NCBI GenBank assembly: GCA_903837355.1
Contig: CAILUI010000097.1
Coordinates: 18,830 to 82,829, forward strand
Reading direction: 5' to 3'
Length of the DNA: 64,000 nt
From: an uncultured Victivallales bacterium
GTDB taxonomy: Bacteria; Verrucomicrobiota; Lentisphaeria; Oligosphaerales; JAFGRS01
The notes beneath the pieces were generated by a model. It was not told where the DNA came from. It made no database searches and worked only from the letters and a program-made list of their open reading frames with translations. This document shows positions 10,301 through 19,690 of the stretch, one piece after another; positions within the stretch are counted from its first letter, which is position 1, and each line of letters begins with the position of its first letter. The position numbers were made by a program, and so were the translations under genes.

Positions 10301-10852
10301 CTGGTCGGCGGCACGCGCCTGACCCGCAACGGGGTCGGCATCACCCAGGCCAGTGCCGGCGGTCGCGCCCGTATTGTCGCGGTGGACCGCGTGGCCGGGA
10401 CGGTGACTGTCGAACAGCCCGTCAGTGTGGCCCGTGCCTGGGTGGGACGGGTGGTCCATGTGGTTAACCCGGTGCGCCGGGTCAGCCTGCAGGTGCTCGC
10501 GGTCAGTGGCGACGAGCAGACGGCGACGTTGCAGGTGGAGTATGATCCCTGCATCGGTGTCGGGCGCAGCCGCGGCGCGGCGGATGAGCGTGTGCTGACC
10601 GACACGACCTTCTACCTGCGCGGTTGCCGCTACTATCACGGTGCGCGCTTGGTGGCTGCCGACGGCACCACGGAGTACCCCGTCAAGGGCGTCCACAGCG
10701 GCGCCTTCGTGCTGGTTGGCGCCGAGGGCACCCCGCCGGTTCCAGGTGCCGAGCTGGAGCGGGCCTTCCCGGCCGGGAGCTGGTTCTCGATCTACGACTA
10801 CGGCGTTGGCGACGGGCTGGAGTGGACGAACTCCGTCAGCCGTGAGTTCTAA
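7361..10852 (+). CDS. Heparinase II/III-like secreted polysaccharide lyase
   Basis: A 1163-residue protein with a signal peptide, then a helical (alpha/alpha toroid-like) region and a beta-rich C-terminal half. The sequence SHCHDDIMHIGLDAF (His647 and His649) matches the HxHxD segment that opens the beta-sandwich domain of heparinase II/III lyases, and the preceding GYGLAILRSG strand fits too. Such enzymes cleave uronic-acid-containing glycans by beta-elimination. The start ATG at 7361 has GAGGAG 8 nt upstream; longer in-frame starts run into the repeat region. The TAA overlaps the stop of the convergent peptidase gene. Exact substrate unknown; other toroid lyase families are possible. Confidence 0.7.
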   Translation: MADAAKGYVLAAVAGWFTCLVAGGAEMVVYRPDVVGVERLFMVALKVPRETPDIEVTVPPCVVLLDRTRLPAQSELRKFYFRSTAPAVQAEIRFAGPIEAQTVVIDIWSFAQLRAPRTLKGVDLPRRWPLGEALPELKAGQTLTDARSQEAARQAGAPATAYLELGDDAIWALQPDSTLPRWHWTNVKEGCPVHGAAIYEKGAYYPWLNDRGLALRSYTATVPYPWKIVCPVGKESYPSNDIGKDDFTSGEFPDDGMGGGFERGGIHYGFLAEIAQAYCHQMLKVAPDCARSYLVTGDARYVHKALVALSRLAVEYAYLATMTQHRHRNSQSQVERLGQAPFSEGPFLYDTGLTVYAIDQPGYQMALAEAYDRIWPAIDQDAEILPYLRGKGFALADHEQLRRFLEENLLAVWMQAALDGSTASNPPYAQWGLARMAEMLNYRRGTDFMDWLFDGAGNMRAFVANGFFRDGAPYESSGGYNGMHVTALGPIVESVEHLRALRPDVYPEARYPNLTRSRRYHNVFDFSMNTVTIDRTYPRVGDDGVPPHYGKRARITAQNGGTEAFEHAVKVFGDPKFAWALARWPDWQPAPGSALTRAQVEAAAAAWPDDWNDRSRLSDGYGLAILRSGSGEAKRALWMMYGRYRSHCHDDIMHIGLDAFQSEILGHLGYPRNWNSWYGNWMTQLVARQVPFVSMTATAQLFADAGPLQVAEALASAFTDRVAEGVGYAVDSGNGQRRCLALIDVDAERFYAVDLYSVFGGREAWWSFHGQEDDGFQVAGLNLTPQTGGTLAGADVPYGDEAWLKANGCTRSNYGYSGPMFGFAHLDHVQRASSADAWSADWTLRAAEGLHFRLSVPPGDAAQEVAVCDGRSPAGASPYAMKWLLRHDQGSAPLRSRFVSFMELYRGAPLIVALRRVELTGAGQDAAEAQAYEVILEHRRDLIFYSTAADRVFAAAGGFEFAGRFGLYSETRDGQPLRAALVGGTRLTRNGVGITQASAGGRARIVAVDRVAGTVTVEQPVSVARAWVGRVVHVVNPVRRVSLQVLAVSGDEQTATLQVEYDPCIGVGRSRGAADERVLTDTTFYLRGCRYYHGARLVAADGTTEYPVKGVHSGAFVLVGAEGTPPVPGAELERAFPAGSWFSIYDYGVGDGLEWTNSVSREF

Positions 10853-13800
10853 GGCCAGAGCAGCGACTGCCCGTAGGCGGTTGCCGAGAGGCTCTCCAGC
10901 CGGGCCCAGCCGTCGGCCAGAGGGGTGATCGTGGTCCGCATGCGGAGTGCGCGGGCGGTGGGGTCGGTCGGGGCACCGCTCAGGGTGAGGATCACGCCCT
11001 GGCCGGTCGTCCGGCCGTGGGTGACGAGGGTGTGCTCAACGCCATTTGCGAGCGTCAGCAGGGCCGTACCGTCGACGGCTCTCCCGGCCTGAGTGAGCTG
11101 GAAGCGCAGGTTCCAGGTGCCGTCCATGGGTGCCGGCAGGGCGAGCGTCACCCGCTCCTGTAGTGCGACCGTGTCCAGGCCGCGGCTGAGGCTGCCGCTC
11201 AGGGGGCCGACGAGGCGCAGCCCGACAGGGTCCAGCGTCAGGGTCAGGGCCATGCCGACGGCGACGGTACGGTTGGCCGCGCTGCCGGCCAGCGTCAGCC
11301 TGGCCAGGAGGCCATCGGCCGTGCCCGTCACAGTCCCGCGGACGGGCAGGCTGACCAGTGTCTCGGGCGACACCGGGTAGGTCGCGGCTCCCGTGAGCTT
11401 GCCGTCAGCACTATGTATTATATTCATAGATAATAGGTTATGATCTACAATCAGGGTGTATGAACCGGTCAGATCCCAGAGGCCTCGGCCAGCGCTTGCC
11501 GCGGCTGCATCGACGCCGCCGCGGAACTCGCCGGTGGGCGCCACCGGCGCTGGCGGCGCGAAGGCTGTCTTTGGGAGGTCAACCAGGATTTCGCCGCCGG
11601 CCTGGCGGAAGCCAACCTGGCCGCCGAGGCTCTGTTCGTCTTTGGCCAAGGCGACGCGGGCCAGGCGGTAGGTCAGGGTGACCGGCCAGGTGGCGGGCAG
11701 GGCGATCCAGGCGAACGCGAGCGTGCCGGCGGCCCCGGGCTGCGGGCTGAGGGCGGGCGCCTGGGAACCGCCCAACTCCACGAACTGCCAGCCCGGGGGC
11801 ACACTCTCCTGTACGAGCAGGCTGGTCAAGGCTCCGGGCTGGCTGTGCTGCAGGGTCAGCGACACCTCGACGAGGCGGTCGCTGGCACCGGGGTAGGCGA
11901 GGGTTCGGGAGGCGGTCAAGGTGCCGGGTTTATCGGCGCCTTTGGCGCCGCCGAGGTCAGGGGCGTAGCCGTCCTCGGTATCGTCGGCGCAATGGTAGCC
12001 GCCGCTGTTGTAGAACTGGATCAGGCGGGTCAGTTCGGGCGAGAGCTGGATCTGCCAGTCGCCGTTCTGGTCGGCCTGGTGCGGCGTGCAGGTGCGGTTG
12101 CCCGTACCGGGGGCGTAGCCGTCCTCGGTGCCGGCCTGGCAGCGATAGCCACTCAGGTTGTAGAACTGAATGAGCCGGGTGAGTTCGGGGCTCAGGTCGA
12201 TGACCCAGTCGCCGTCCTGATCGGCCTGATGGGGGACGCAGCAGCCGCCGACCTCCACACAGGTCTCGCCACGGACGGTTGCGGTCAGTTCCGGGCCGTC
12301 GGTGCGGTAGGCGCTGGTGCCGGTCACGCAGTGCAGGCCCGCGCTGGCCAGTGCCGGGACCGCCACGTGGTAGGTCAGTGTCAAGGGGAAGTCCGGGATC
12401 ACGATCCACGAGAACTCGAGCGTCCCGGTGTCCCCCAGGGCAGGCTGGAGATCGGGCGCCTGGTCGCTCTCGACACTCAGGAACTGCCAGGCGGCCGGCA
12501 AGACCTCGGTCAGCGCCAGGCTGGTCACGCCGCTCGTGGTGCTGAGATCGATGGTGACGGTGACCGCCAGTGGGCTCCCCGCCGTGGCACAGCCCGCGGG
12601 GAACTCCCGCACCGCGATGTCGGCGCTGACCGTGAGGCTGAAGCTACCACTTGCCGACATGCCGTTGCTGCCGGTGACCTGCACGGTGAAGGCCGCGGTG
12701 ATCGTCTCGTCCGGGGTGCCGCCGATGGCCCCGTCGCCACCGAGGCTCAGGCCGTGAGGGAGGCTGCCGGTAATGATCTCCCAGGTGTAGGGCTCGCTGC
12801 CGCCGCCCGCGGCCAGGAGCAGGTCGTAGGGGGTGCCGACCTGGCCCGGCGGCAGGGGGCTCGGGGTGGTGATGGTCGGCGCCGTGTCGACCGCCAGGCG
12901 GTAGTTGTCAAAGGTCATGAAGTTGTCGCCGGGGTTCCCCACTGTGCCCACCTGCCAGCCGGCGGCCACTTCGCCCAAGCTCAGGGCCGAGGTGCCGGCG
13001 TGCAGGATCCGGTCAGTGAACAGAACGCTGCCATCGAGGCTGGCCGACCAGCGGTTGCTGGCGAAGTCCATCTTGGCGTCGAGGTGCAGCGGCGTATTGC
13101 TGGTGAAGCTGCCCACCTCGGTGAGGCCGCCCCCACTGCCGACCCAGACGGAGAAGTCCCAGGTATCGAAGAGGATCTGAGCCAGGTAGTCGCCGTTGGC
13201 GTTGAACAGGAAGAAGCCGAAGAGGTCGTAGGCCGGCAGGCTGGAGTCGTAAATCGCCAGATCAACGCTGAACGTGACCACCGGCGTATCCGCCACCAGG
13301 GGGTTGTAGTTCACCGGACGGTACACGTAGACGCCCTCCGCCGCCGTGTAGTTGAAGCCGACCCAGGCCTCCTGGCTGCCCGCGGCATAGACTCCGTAGG
13401 TGCCCAGCGTCGGGTCGTCCGTACCCAACCAGCCGTCAAAGCCATCCAGGGCGCCGAGGCCGGTCGGGAAAGCCTCGAAGTCGGTGCTGTAAAGCACGCT
13501 CGACGGGTTCTGGCCAAGGCCAAGCTCGATGCTGCCCTCAGCACCGCCGTAGCCATCGACGGCGATCTGGTAGACGGCGCCGGTGGCGGCGAAGAACAGC
13601 ACCTGACTGCTGAGGTCGAGGGCGGCGTCATCGTTGGCCACTACCGGGATCAGGCTGGCCAGGCTGCTGCCTTGGTAGACCGCCAGCACGGTGTCGAAGC
13701 TGCTGCCGGCCGTGGAGAGGGTCACCATGCCGTTCGCCGGCGCCGTCCAGGTCCACCAGACGGACTTGGCCGGGCTGTAGGTGCTGTGGTCGGGCTCCCC

Positions 13801-16800
13801 GGCCTCGGCCGTGGCGCTGACGTTGCCGCCGCTGTCGGCGCTGTGGCTGCCGGTGAGGGCGATACGGTTGGCGAAGTGGTCATTGCTGGAGCCGGTGCTG
13901 AGGGCGCCCAGCAGGGCGATGCTGCCGCTGGCGCCAGCGTAGCCATCGACGGCGATCTGGTAGGTTGCGCCGGCGCTGGCGTAGAAGGTCAGGCTGCTGG
14001 TGGTGCCAGCGCCACCGTCGTCATCCGCGGCCACCTGCACCAGCCCGGCCAAGGCCGTGCCGGTGTAGACTGCCAGCAGGGTGTCAAAGGCGCTGCCCTC
14101 GGTGTTGAAGCGTGCGACGCCGGTGCCGGGGGCCGTCCACGTCCACCAGACCGAGCGCCGGGCGGCGTAGCCGGCGTGCGCGGGCTCGTTGGCCTCGGCG
14201 GTGGCGTTGAGGTTACTGCCGGCCGCGGTCACGGTGGCTCCGGTGACGGTGATGCGGTTGGCGAAGTGATCGTTGGCGGCGGCCGCGCCCTGCAGTTCCA
14301 GGTGGAGCTGCACGCCGCCGGTTTGGCCGTGCCAGCCGTCGACGGCGATCTGGTAGGTGACGCCCGCTGTCGCCGGGAAGCTGGCGAGGCTGGTGTTGCC
14401 GCCGCCGCTCTGGTCGTCGGCGGCCACCGCCGTGAGCGCGGTGAGTGCGCTCCCCGTGTAGACGGCGAGCAGGGTATCGAAGTCACTCCCGATGGTGTCG
14501 ACGGTGACCCGGCCGGCAGCGGGCGCCGTCCAGGTCCACCAGACCGAACAGGTGGCCGGGTCACCGGCGTGGGCGGGTTCCCCGACTTCCGCCGTGGCCG
14601 AGAGGTTGGCGCCACTGCCCACCGCCAGCGCGCCGCTGAGGGCGATGCGGTTGGCGAAGGCGTCATTGGCGGGGCCGGCGCCGGCGCTCTGCCGCAGTGC
14701 CAGGGCAATCTGGCCCTCGGCGCTGTCGCGGCCGTCGACGGCGATCTGGTAGATGGTCCCGGCGACGGCGCTGAAGCTGACCTGGCTGGTGGTGCCGCCG
14801 CCGCTGTCATCATCGCTGGCGGTCAGGCTCAGGCCATCGACCGTGGTGCCGGTATAGACGGCCAGCAGCGTATCGACGTCGCTGCCGATCGTATCGAGGG
14901 TCGCCAGGCCGCTGGTGGGCGCGGTCCAGGTCCACCACACCGAACGGCTGGCGGGCATGCCGGCGCCGTGGTCGGGCTCGCCGGTTTCAGCACTGGCGCT
15001 GACGTTGGTGCCGGTGGTGTTGGCGGCGCTGCCGCTCAGCGGGATGCGATTGGCGAAGGCATCGTTGGGGGGGCCGTAGATACTGCTTCCGGTCACCGTC
15101 AACTGCAGGACCTGGTAGCCCGTCCCCGCGGCGTTGCTGGCACTGAGCGTGATCGGATAGCTGCCCGTGGCCGGCAAGGTACCCGTGATGTAGCCCGTGA
15201 CGTCGTCGAGGGTCAGGCTGCTGGGCAGTCCCAAGGCGGCGAAGCTGGCCGGGCTGTTGCTGGCCTCGATGCGGTAGATGAAAGCGCTGCTGCGGACGCC
15301 GGTGGCGGTGGTACTGCTGGTGATCACCGGCGCCAGGCCGGAGGCCGAGTCGATGGTGATCGTCAGCGCGCCGGTGCCGGCACCGCCGGCGTTCGCCGCG
15401 CTGAGGGCGGCGGTGTAGCTGCCGGCCAGGGTCGGGGTGCCGCTGATCGCCCCGCTGCTGGGGTTCAGTGCCAGGCCCGGCGGCAGGCCGCTGGCGCCGA
15501 AACTGGTCGGCGAATTGCTGGCCGTGACCGTGAAGCTGAAGGACCGGCCCACCGTGCCGGCGGCGGTGCTGGCGCTGGTCAGGCGCGGGGTCGCGATCAG
15601 CGGGGTGGTGATCGTGAGCGTCAGTGTCCCGGTACCGACGCCGCCGGCATTGGCGGCGCTGATGCCAACGATGTAGCTGGGGCCGGCCACGGTGGGGGTG
15701 CCGGTGATGGCGCCACTGGTCGGGTTCACCACCAGCCCGGGCGGCAGGCTGTTTGCCCCAAAGCTGGTCGGGCTGTTGCTGGCGGTGATGGTGTAGCTGA
15801 AGGTCTGGCCCACGGTCGCGGTCGCCGTGCCGGCGCTGCTGATGACGGGTGCGCCGGTCGTCGCGAAGTCCGCGTAGGCCCGAACCGTCGAGTTGTCGGC
15901 GGTCCCCGGCAGGCCGGCGGTGGCCGTGGCCAGCACCGTTCCCCCGGCGGTCATCAGGCGGAAATCGCTGAGCGTCGCCGCCGTCCCCGGGCGGTTGTCC
16001 TGCACCGCCACGTAGTAGCGCCGCGGGCCAGCCTGGGCCAGATCGGTGAGGTCCAGCACAAAAGTCCCGCCCACGGCCGCGCTGGTGCCGGCGAAGCCAT
16101 AGGCGCCGCCGAGGCTATCCAGCGCCTGCGGCCAGGTGTCCGAGTCATTGGCCCAGCCGAATACCGTGGTGCTGGGGAAGGTGCTTTGCGGGGTGGTGGT
16201 GCTGGTGGCAGAGGCCCCGACCTTCAGCCCCAGTTGGTTGCGTATCGCGGTGCTGACGGTGAACTGTCCCAGCAGCGTGGGTGTGTAGCTGGCGCGCGCT
16301 GTGATCCAGTAGATCTCTGAGTTCCAGAAAGCACGTTGGCGGTCGGCGCTGCTGACGCCGCCGACCGCAGAGCTCGCCTTCAACGCATCGTAGGCAATCC
16401 AGCCGTAGCCATCCGTACCCGCCTCCCACCAACTGCTGGTGCCCCACGAGTTGACGACCTTGAGGGCCCCCTTCTCGCCGGCGTCGACCGTCCCGTTCTT
16501 ATTGAGGTCCATCCAGAGGTCGTCGTTGTAGCCGACCAGGGTCATGGCGTGGCCGCTGTTGGCCAGGGCCGAGACTTTCCAGCAGCCCGGGCGCCCGGCC
16601 AAGCTGTTGTCCGCGGTCGTGGCGGGATCGTCCGAGATCGGCATGAACTGCCAGGAGGACACGTGGGTGGCGTAGAGCAGCGCATAGCCATTCGCCAGCA
16701 GGGCCTTAGCGTTGGCCAGGCCGGCCGCGGTGTCGACCGCCTGTACCCGCCCGATCTGCTGGAAGCGGTTCGCGGCCGCGCTGCGCCAGACCGCGGCATC

Positions 16801-17532
16801 GCGACTCCATTCCAGGTAGTTGCTGGCCGTCGTACCCACGCCCACGTAAGGGAACTCGGACCAGGCCGGGCACCCCAGTTTCAGCAGCACATCCATGATC
16901 GTGCTGAACCAGGCCCCTGCATCCGCCCCGTCATTGGCGAAGTTGTAGGTCCACTTGGGGGAGAGCTTGCGCCCGTTGTCGTCGTCGTCTTTGTTGTTCC
17001 AGCCGCGGGCCAGGCCCAGCATATGCGTGCCGGCGTAGTAGGTCGTGGAAAACGCGGCGCAGGAACCGAGCGAGCCCTGGCTGCGTACCGGCGGGAAGGA
17101 CGGTAAGGTGCTGTTGTCCACGGCTGCGGGCAGGGTGGCCGCTACCGGGACACCCTTCGCGTCGGCGGTGCCGGGGATATCCATGCCGCCGGGGAGGGCG
17201 GCCGGGTTGGTCGACTGGGATTCCGCCCCCACGGGCACCGCCTCCGCCTTGAGCTCAGCCAGGCCCTTGGTCCGACGCTGGCGGTTGATGCGCTCCAGGC
17301 CGAGGGCATTGGGCAGGACCCGCTGCGTGCTGGCCAGGTTCAGATCCATCCAGGCCCGGTCCTCGACCGTCGGCGGCCGCAGGCCGGTCGCCCGCACCGC
17401 GTCGGCCGCCTGGGCTGACGCCAGGCCGGTCATACCGACCAGCAGCAGGGCGAGGGCTCCGGACGCGGACCGCAGCCAGCACCCGTAGGCGCCGGCGATG
17501 TGGCTGGTCTGAAACAGTATCATTTTGCGCAT
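10849..17532 (-). CDS. Giant secreted papain-like (C1) cysteine protease with Ig-like and dockerin-like repeats
   Basis: A 2227-residue exported protein. Signal peptide about 1-43. A C1 peptidase domain follows, with all catalytic parts visible: Gln152 and Cys158 in QGSLGSCAAFS, His328 in SGHAMTLVGYND, Asn361 in VVNSWG. Behind it are three putative-Ig (He_PIG) repeats (LPPGL..TSGAITGTP), four about 125-residue beta repeats each starting NDAFANRI or NDHFANRI and ending YQIAVDG, a concanavalin-like segment, another Ig-like domain, two dockerin-like repeats (HQADQ.GDW.I.LSPELTR) and beta-rich C-terminal domains. It is probably a cell-surface or released protease or adhesin. Start at ATG 17532 with GGAG about 8 nt upstream. 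Confidence 0.88.
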   Translation of the reverse strand: MRKMILFQTSHIAGAYGCWLRSASGALALLLVGMTGLASAQAADAVRATGLRPPTVEDRAWMDLNLASTQRVLPNALGLERINRQRRTKGLAELKAEAVPVGAESQSTNPAALPGGMDIPGTADAKGVPVAATLPAAVDNSTLPSFPPVRSQGSLGSCAAFSTTYYAGTHMLGLARGWNNKDDDDNGRKLSPKWTYNFANDGADAGAWFSTIMDVLLKLGCPAWSEFPYVGVGTTASNYLEWSRDAAVWRSAAANRFQQIGRVQAVDTAAGLANAKALLANGYALLYATHVSSWQFMPISDDPATTADNSLAGRPGCWKVSALANSGHAMTLVGYNDDLWMDLNKNGTVDAGEKGALKVVNSWGTSSWWEAGTDGYGWIAYDALKASSAVGGVSSADRQRAFWNSEIYWITARASYTPTLLGQFTVSTAIRNQLGLKVGASATSTTTPQSTFPSTTVFGWANDSDTWPQALDSLGGAYGFAGTSAAVGGTFVLDLTDLAQAGPRRYYVAVQDNRPGTAATLSDFRLMTAGGTVLATATAGLPGTADNSTVRAYADFATTGAPVISSAGTATATVGQTFSYTITASNSPTSFGANSLPPGLVVNPTSGAITGTPTVAGPSYIVGISAANAGGVGTGTLTLTITTPLIATPRLTSASTAAGTVGRSFSFTVTASNSPTSFGASGLPPGLALNPSSGAISGTPTLAGSYTAALSAANAGGAGTGALTITIDSASGLAPVITSSTTATGVRSSAFIYRIEASNSPASFAALGLPSSLTLDDVTGYITGTLPATGSYPITLSASNAAGTGYQVLQLTVTGSSIYGPPNDAFANRIPLSGSAANTTGTNVSASAETGEPDHGAGMPASRSVWWTWTAPTSGLATLDTIGSDVDTLLAVYTGTTVDGLSLTASDDDSGGGTTSQVSFSAVAGTIYQIAVDGRDSAEGQIALALRQSAGAGPANDAFANRIALSGALAVGSGANLSATAEVGEPAHAGDPATCSVWWTWTAPAAGRVTVDTIGSDFDTLLAVYTGSALTALTAVAADDQSGGGNTSLASFPATAGVTYQIAVDGWHGQTGGVQLHLELQGAAAANDHFANRITVTGATVTAAGSNLNATAEANEPAHAGYAARRSVWWTWTAPGTGVARFNTEGSAFDTLLAVYTGTALAGLVQVAADDDGGAGTTSSLTFYASAGATYQIAVDGYAGASGSIALLGALSTGSSNDHFANRIALTGSHSADSGGNVSATAEAGEPDHSTYSPAKSVWWTWTAPANGMVTLSTAGSSFDTVLAVYQGSSLASLIPVVANDDAALDLSSQVLFFAATGAVYQIAVDGYGGAEGSIELGLGQNPSSVLYSTDFEAFPTGLGALDGFDGWLGTDDPTLGTYGVYAAGSQEAWVGFNYTAAEGVYVYRPVNYNPLVADTPVVTFSVDLAIYDSSLPAYDLFGFFLFNANGDYLAQILFDTWDFSVWVGSGGGLTEVGSFTSNTPLHLDAKMDFASNRWSASLDGSVLFTDRILHAGTSALSLGEVAAGWQVGTVGNPGDNFMTFDNYRLAVDTAPTITTPSPLPPGQVGTPYDLLLAAGGGSEPYTWEIITGSLPHGLSLGGDGAIGGTPDETITAAFTVQVTGSNGMSASGSFSLTVSADIAVREFPAGCATAGSPLAVTVTIDLSTTSGVTSLALTEVLPAAWQFLSVESDQAPDLQPALGDTGTLEFSWIVIPDFPLTLTYHVAVPALASAGLHCVTGTSAYRTDGPELTATVRGETCVEVGGCCVPHQADQDGDWVIDLSPELTRLIQFYNLSGYRCQAGTEDGYAPGTGNRTCTPHQADQNGDWQIQLSPELTRLIQFYNSGGYHCADDTEDGYAPDLGGAKGADKPGTLTASRTLAYPGASDRLVEVSLTLQHSQPGALTSLLVQESVPPGWQFVELGGSQAPALSPQPGAAGTLAFAWIALPATWPVTLTYRLARVALAKDEQSLGGQVGFRQAGGEILVDLPKTAFAPPAPVAPTGEFRGGVDAAAASAGRGLWDLTGSYTLIVDHNLLSMNIIHSADGKLTGAATYPVSPETLVSLPVRGTVTGTADGLLARLTLAGSAANRTVAVGMALTLTLDPVGLRLVGPLSGSLSRGLDTVALQERVTLALPAPMDGTWNLRFQLTQAGRAVDGTALLTLANGVEHTLVTHGRTTGQGVILTLSGAPTDPTARALRMRTTITPLADGWARLESLSATAYGQSLLWP

Positions 17533-17748
17533 GGTCTTCTCCGTGACGGCTGCGTTGCGCTCTGCAGATGAACATAGTATCCGCTGGTCGCCGTCGTGCA
17601 AGGCGGCTGACGGCGGTTCACGTGGCGGCCGCGAGATCGGACGGATCGGACGGATCCAGTCGGCCGCGCCCGCCCGCGGCCCATGGGATGGCGGCTGGAC
17701 GGGTGTAGGTTAGAGCCTGGGCGGAGTGGTGGCCAAAGGAGTCACGCA

Positions 17749-18957
17749 ATGAGGCGCTGGTGGCGGATGGGCCGGGTGGCGGGGCTCTGGGTCGCGGCGC
17801 TGGCGGGGGCGCAGGAGGCGCCGCCGGTCGACGCGCCGCCGTCCGGGCCTCGGCCAGGCGAGGAGTTCCAGATGCGCTGGCCGCCGGTGGGGCGCGACCT
17901 CCCTGTGTACGTCCCGAGCGACTACAGTGCCGCGCGGCGTTGGCCCGTCGTCGTGCTCTACCACGGGCTGAACGGCGAGCCCTCGACCGCACTGATCCGC
18001 GATCTGACCGGCGGCAAGGGCGTGCTGGTGGTTGGCATGACCTACATCGAACCGGGCCAGGTTCGCCGTAGCCCCGAGCAACAGCAGGCCTACCAGGCCG
18101 AGGAGCTAGCCCAGCTCGAAGGCCTGCTGGACGAGCTGCCCCAGCGTGTGCGCATGGACCGGGGCCGCGTCTTCCTGGCCGGCATCAGCCGCGGCGGGTG
18201 GCAGGTCAGCGTCTTTGCCGAGTGCGCCGAGCCGCGCGTGGCGGGGTACATCATCCTCCTGGGGGGCCGTTTTCCGTTCGTGCGCGAGCGTCGACCGGAT
18301 CTCTCCGACCGTGCGGTCTACGTGGGCACAGGGGAGAACGAGGAGGCCAATGCCTATGCGCGTATGGCGGCCCAGTACTTCGACCGCAGCGGGGCGGAGG
18401 TGACCTGGGAGGAGTACCCCGGCCGCGGACATGAGGTCGACACCACGGCCGCGCGGCTGCGGAACTGGGTGACGCTGCGCCTGCTCCTCGATGGCGAAGC
18501 GCGGCGCAGTGCCGCCCGCGAGTGGGTGTCCACGCATCTGGCGAAGGCCCGCGACGAGGCCGACGCCCTGGCCGCCTTCAGGGTTCTGGAGGAGGTGGCC
18601 GAGAGTCCGCAGGTACGTTTCTGCGGCAATGAGTTGCGCACTCAGCTTGAGGCCTTTACCGACCGCGTTAGCATGGCGGCGGCGGTGCAGCCCGAGGTGC
18701 AGGCCCGGCGCGTCTACGAACGGGCGCTCTGGCAGGAGCAGACGGCCGCCAGCCTGGATGACTTGGAGGGCGCTCTGGACCTCTACCGGCAGGCCCAGAA
18801 GCGCTACGCCGGAACCCCCTATGGTCGCTTGGCGGACCGTGAGGTGAAGCGCGTGCGGCCGATGGTCGAGAAGGCCCGCAGCAAACCGGCCGCGAGCGTT
18901 TCCGAACGCCGCGCTCCGCCGCTCATGCCGCCGCGGCTCAAGTTGCGGACACCGTAG
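17749..18957 (+). CDS. Secreted alpha/beta hydrolase (esterase-like)
   Basis: A 402-residue protein with an N-terminal signal (AGLWVAALAGAQ) and an alpha/beta-hydrolase domain. The oxyanion strand is VVVLYHGLNGE, the nucleophile elbow GISRGG gives Ser147, and the late histidine is His228 in YPGRGHEVD. This resembles the prolyl-oligopeptidase/PHB-depolymerase-like secreted esterases. After about residue 235 comes a helical extension ending in a basic Pro-rich tail of no known function. The start ATG at 17749 has AAGGAG 7 nt upstream. The gene is divergent from the giant protease and ends 13 nt before the convergent Fe-S protein gene. Substrate not predictable. Confidence 0.75.
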   Translation: MRRWWRMGRVAGLWVAALAGAQEAPPVDAPPSGPRPGEEFQMRWPPVGRDLPVYVPSDYSAARRWPVVVLYHGLNGEPSTALIRDLTGGKGVLVVGMTYIEPGQVRRSPEQQQAYQAEELAQLEGLLDELPQRVRMDRGRVFLAGISRGGWQVSVFAECAEPRVAGYIILLGGRFPFVRERRPDLSDRAVYVGTGENEEANAYARMAAQYFDRSGAEVTWEEYPGRGHEVDTTAARLRNWVTLRLLLDGEARRSAAREWVSTHLAKARDEADALAAFRVLEEVAESPQVRFCGNELRTQLEAFTDRVSMAAAVQPEVQARRVYERALWQEQTAASLDDLEGALDLYRQAQKRYAGTPYGRLADREVKRVRPMVEKARSKPAASVSERRAPPLMPPRLKLRTP

Positions 18958-18970
18958 GAGACCGCCGACG

Positions 18971-19690
18971 TCAGGAACTCTCGCCGGTCTCGGTGGGGAC
19001 GGTGAGGCCGCTGTTGATGAGGTAGACGGTGGTGAAGGGGCAGACGCTCATGCAGTGGCGGCAGTCGCGCCCCTGGGCCGCGAGTTGCTGCCGGTGTTCC
19101 TTGCAGGCGCTCTCGTTGAAGAACGTGCTCTTCTGCACTCCCGGGGCCCAGACGGTGCCCGAAGGGGCCCGCGCCGGACAGGCTTCCGTGCAGGCGAGGC
19201 AAGCGCCGCAGAACGAGCGGCTTACCGGTTTGTCGGCCGGCAGGTCCGCATCCGTCAAGACCGTGGTCAGGCGGATGGCGGTGCCGAAGTCCCAGGTGAC
19301 GGGCCGCCCGGACTTGCCGACCCAGGCGATCCCGGCCTGCACGGCCACCTCCTCATGCGTCAAGGCCTCCGGCAGTTCCAGTTGCACCAGCACCTCGCCC
19401 TTGGCTCCGAACTGCTGCAGGTAGCGGATGGCGATGCCGGCGAGTTCGGCCAGCGCCGCGTACACCGGGCGGTCGGCCTCGGCCGGTCGGTCGCGGCGGG
19501 TGCGCAACTGCAGGATGGGGTCAGCGCGCAGGGCAACGCCCAGACTGAGGGCGCGCGGGTAACCTCTGGTCCTGGTCTCGGGCCAGGAGGTCAGATCGGC
19601 CACCCCGACGACGCAGGCGCCGCAGTCCAACAGGTGATCGCGCACACGGGTCAGTGTTCGCGGGGGCTGGTCAGTCGACGTCATGTCCAT
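18971..19690 (-). CDS. Short epoxyqueuosine reductase-like (QueG family) 4Fe-4S protein
   Basis: A 239-residue protein resembling the C-terminal two thirds of QueG, the cobalamin-dependent enzyme that finishes queuosine. It has two ferredoxin-type clusters: CGACLACTEACP and CRHCMSVCP, plus an intervening SACKEHR. The preceding strand/loop GIAWVGKSG corresponds to the GWxGK region. Full QueG is about 350-380 residues, so the N-terminal part of the cobalamin domain is reduced here and true QueG activity is doubtful. The start ATG at 19690 has AAGGG 7 nt upstream; an ATG at 19684 is an alternative. It lies convergent with the esterase gene and has no operon partner. Confidence 0.7.
   Translation of the reverse strand: MDMTSTDQPPRTLTRVRDHLLDCGACVVGVADLTSWPETRTRGYPRALSLGVALRADPILQLRTRRDRPAEADRPVYAALAELAGIAIRYLQQFGAKGEVLVQLELPEALTHEEVAVQAGIAWVGKSGRPVTWDFGTAIRLTTVLTDADLPADKPVSRSFCGACLACTEACPARAPSGTVWAPGVQKSTFFNESACKEHRQQLAAQGRDCRHCMSVCPFTTVYLINSGLTVPTETGESS

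Noticed and set aside
11845..16320. 1491-codon plus-strand open frame within the giant protease gene
   Set aside because: Shadow frame; the minus strand has signal peptide, catalytic triad and repeats, whereas this one is low-complexity Gly/Arg/Ala/Val.
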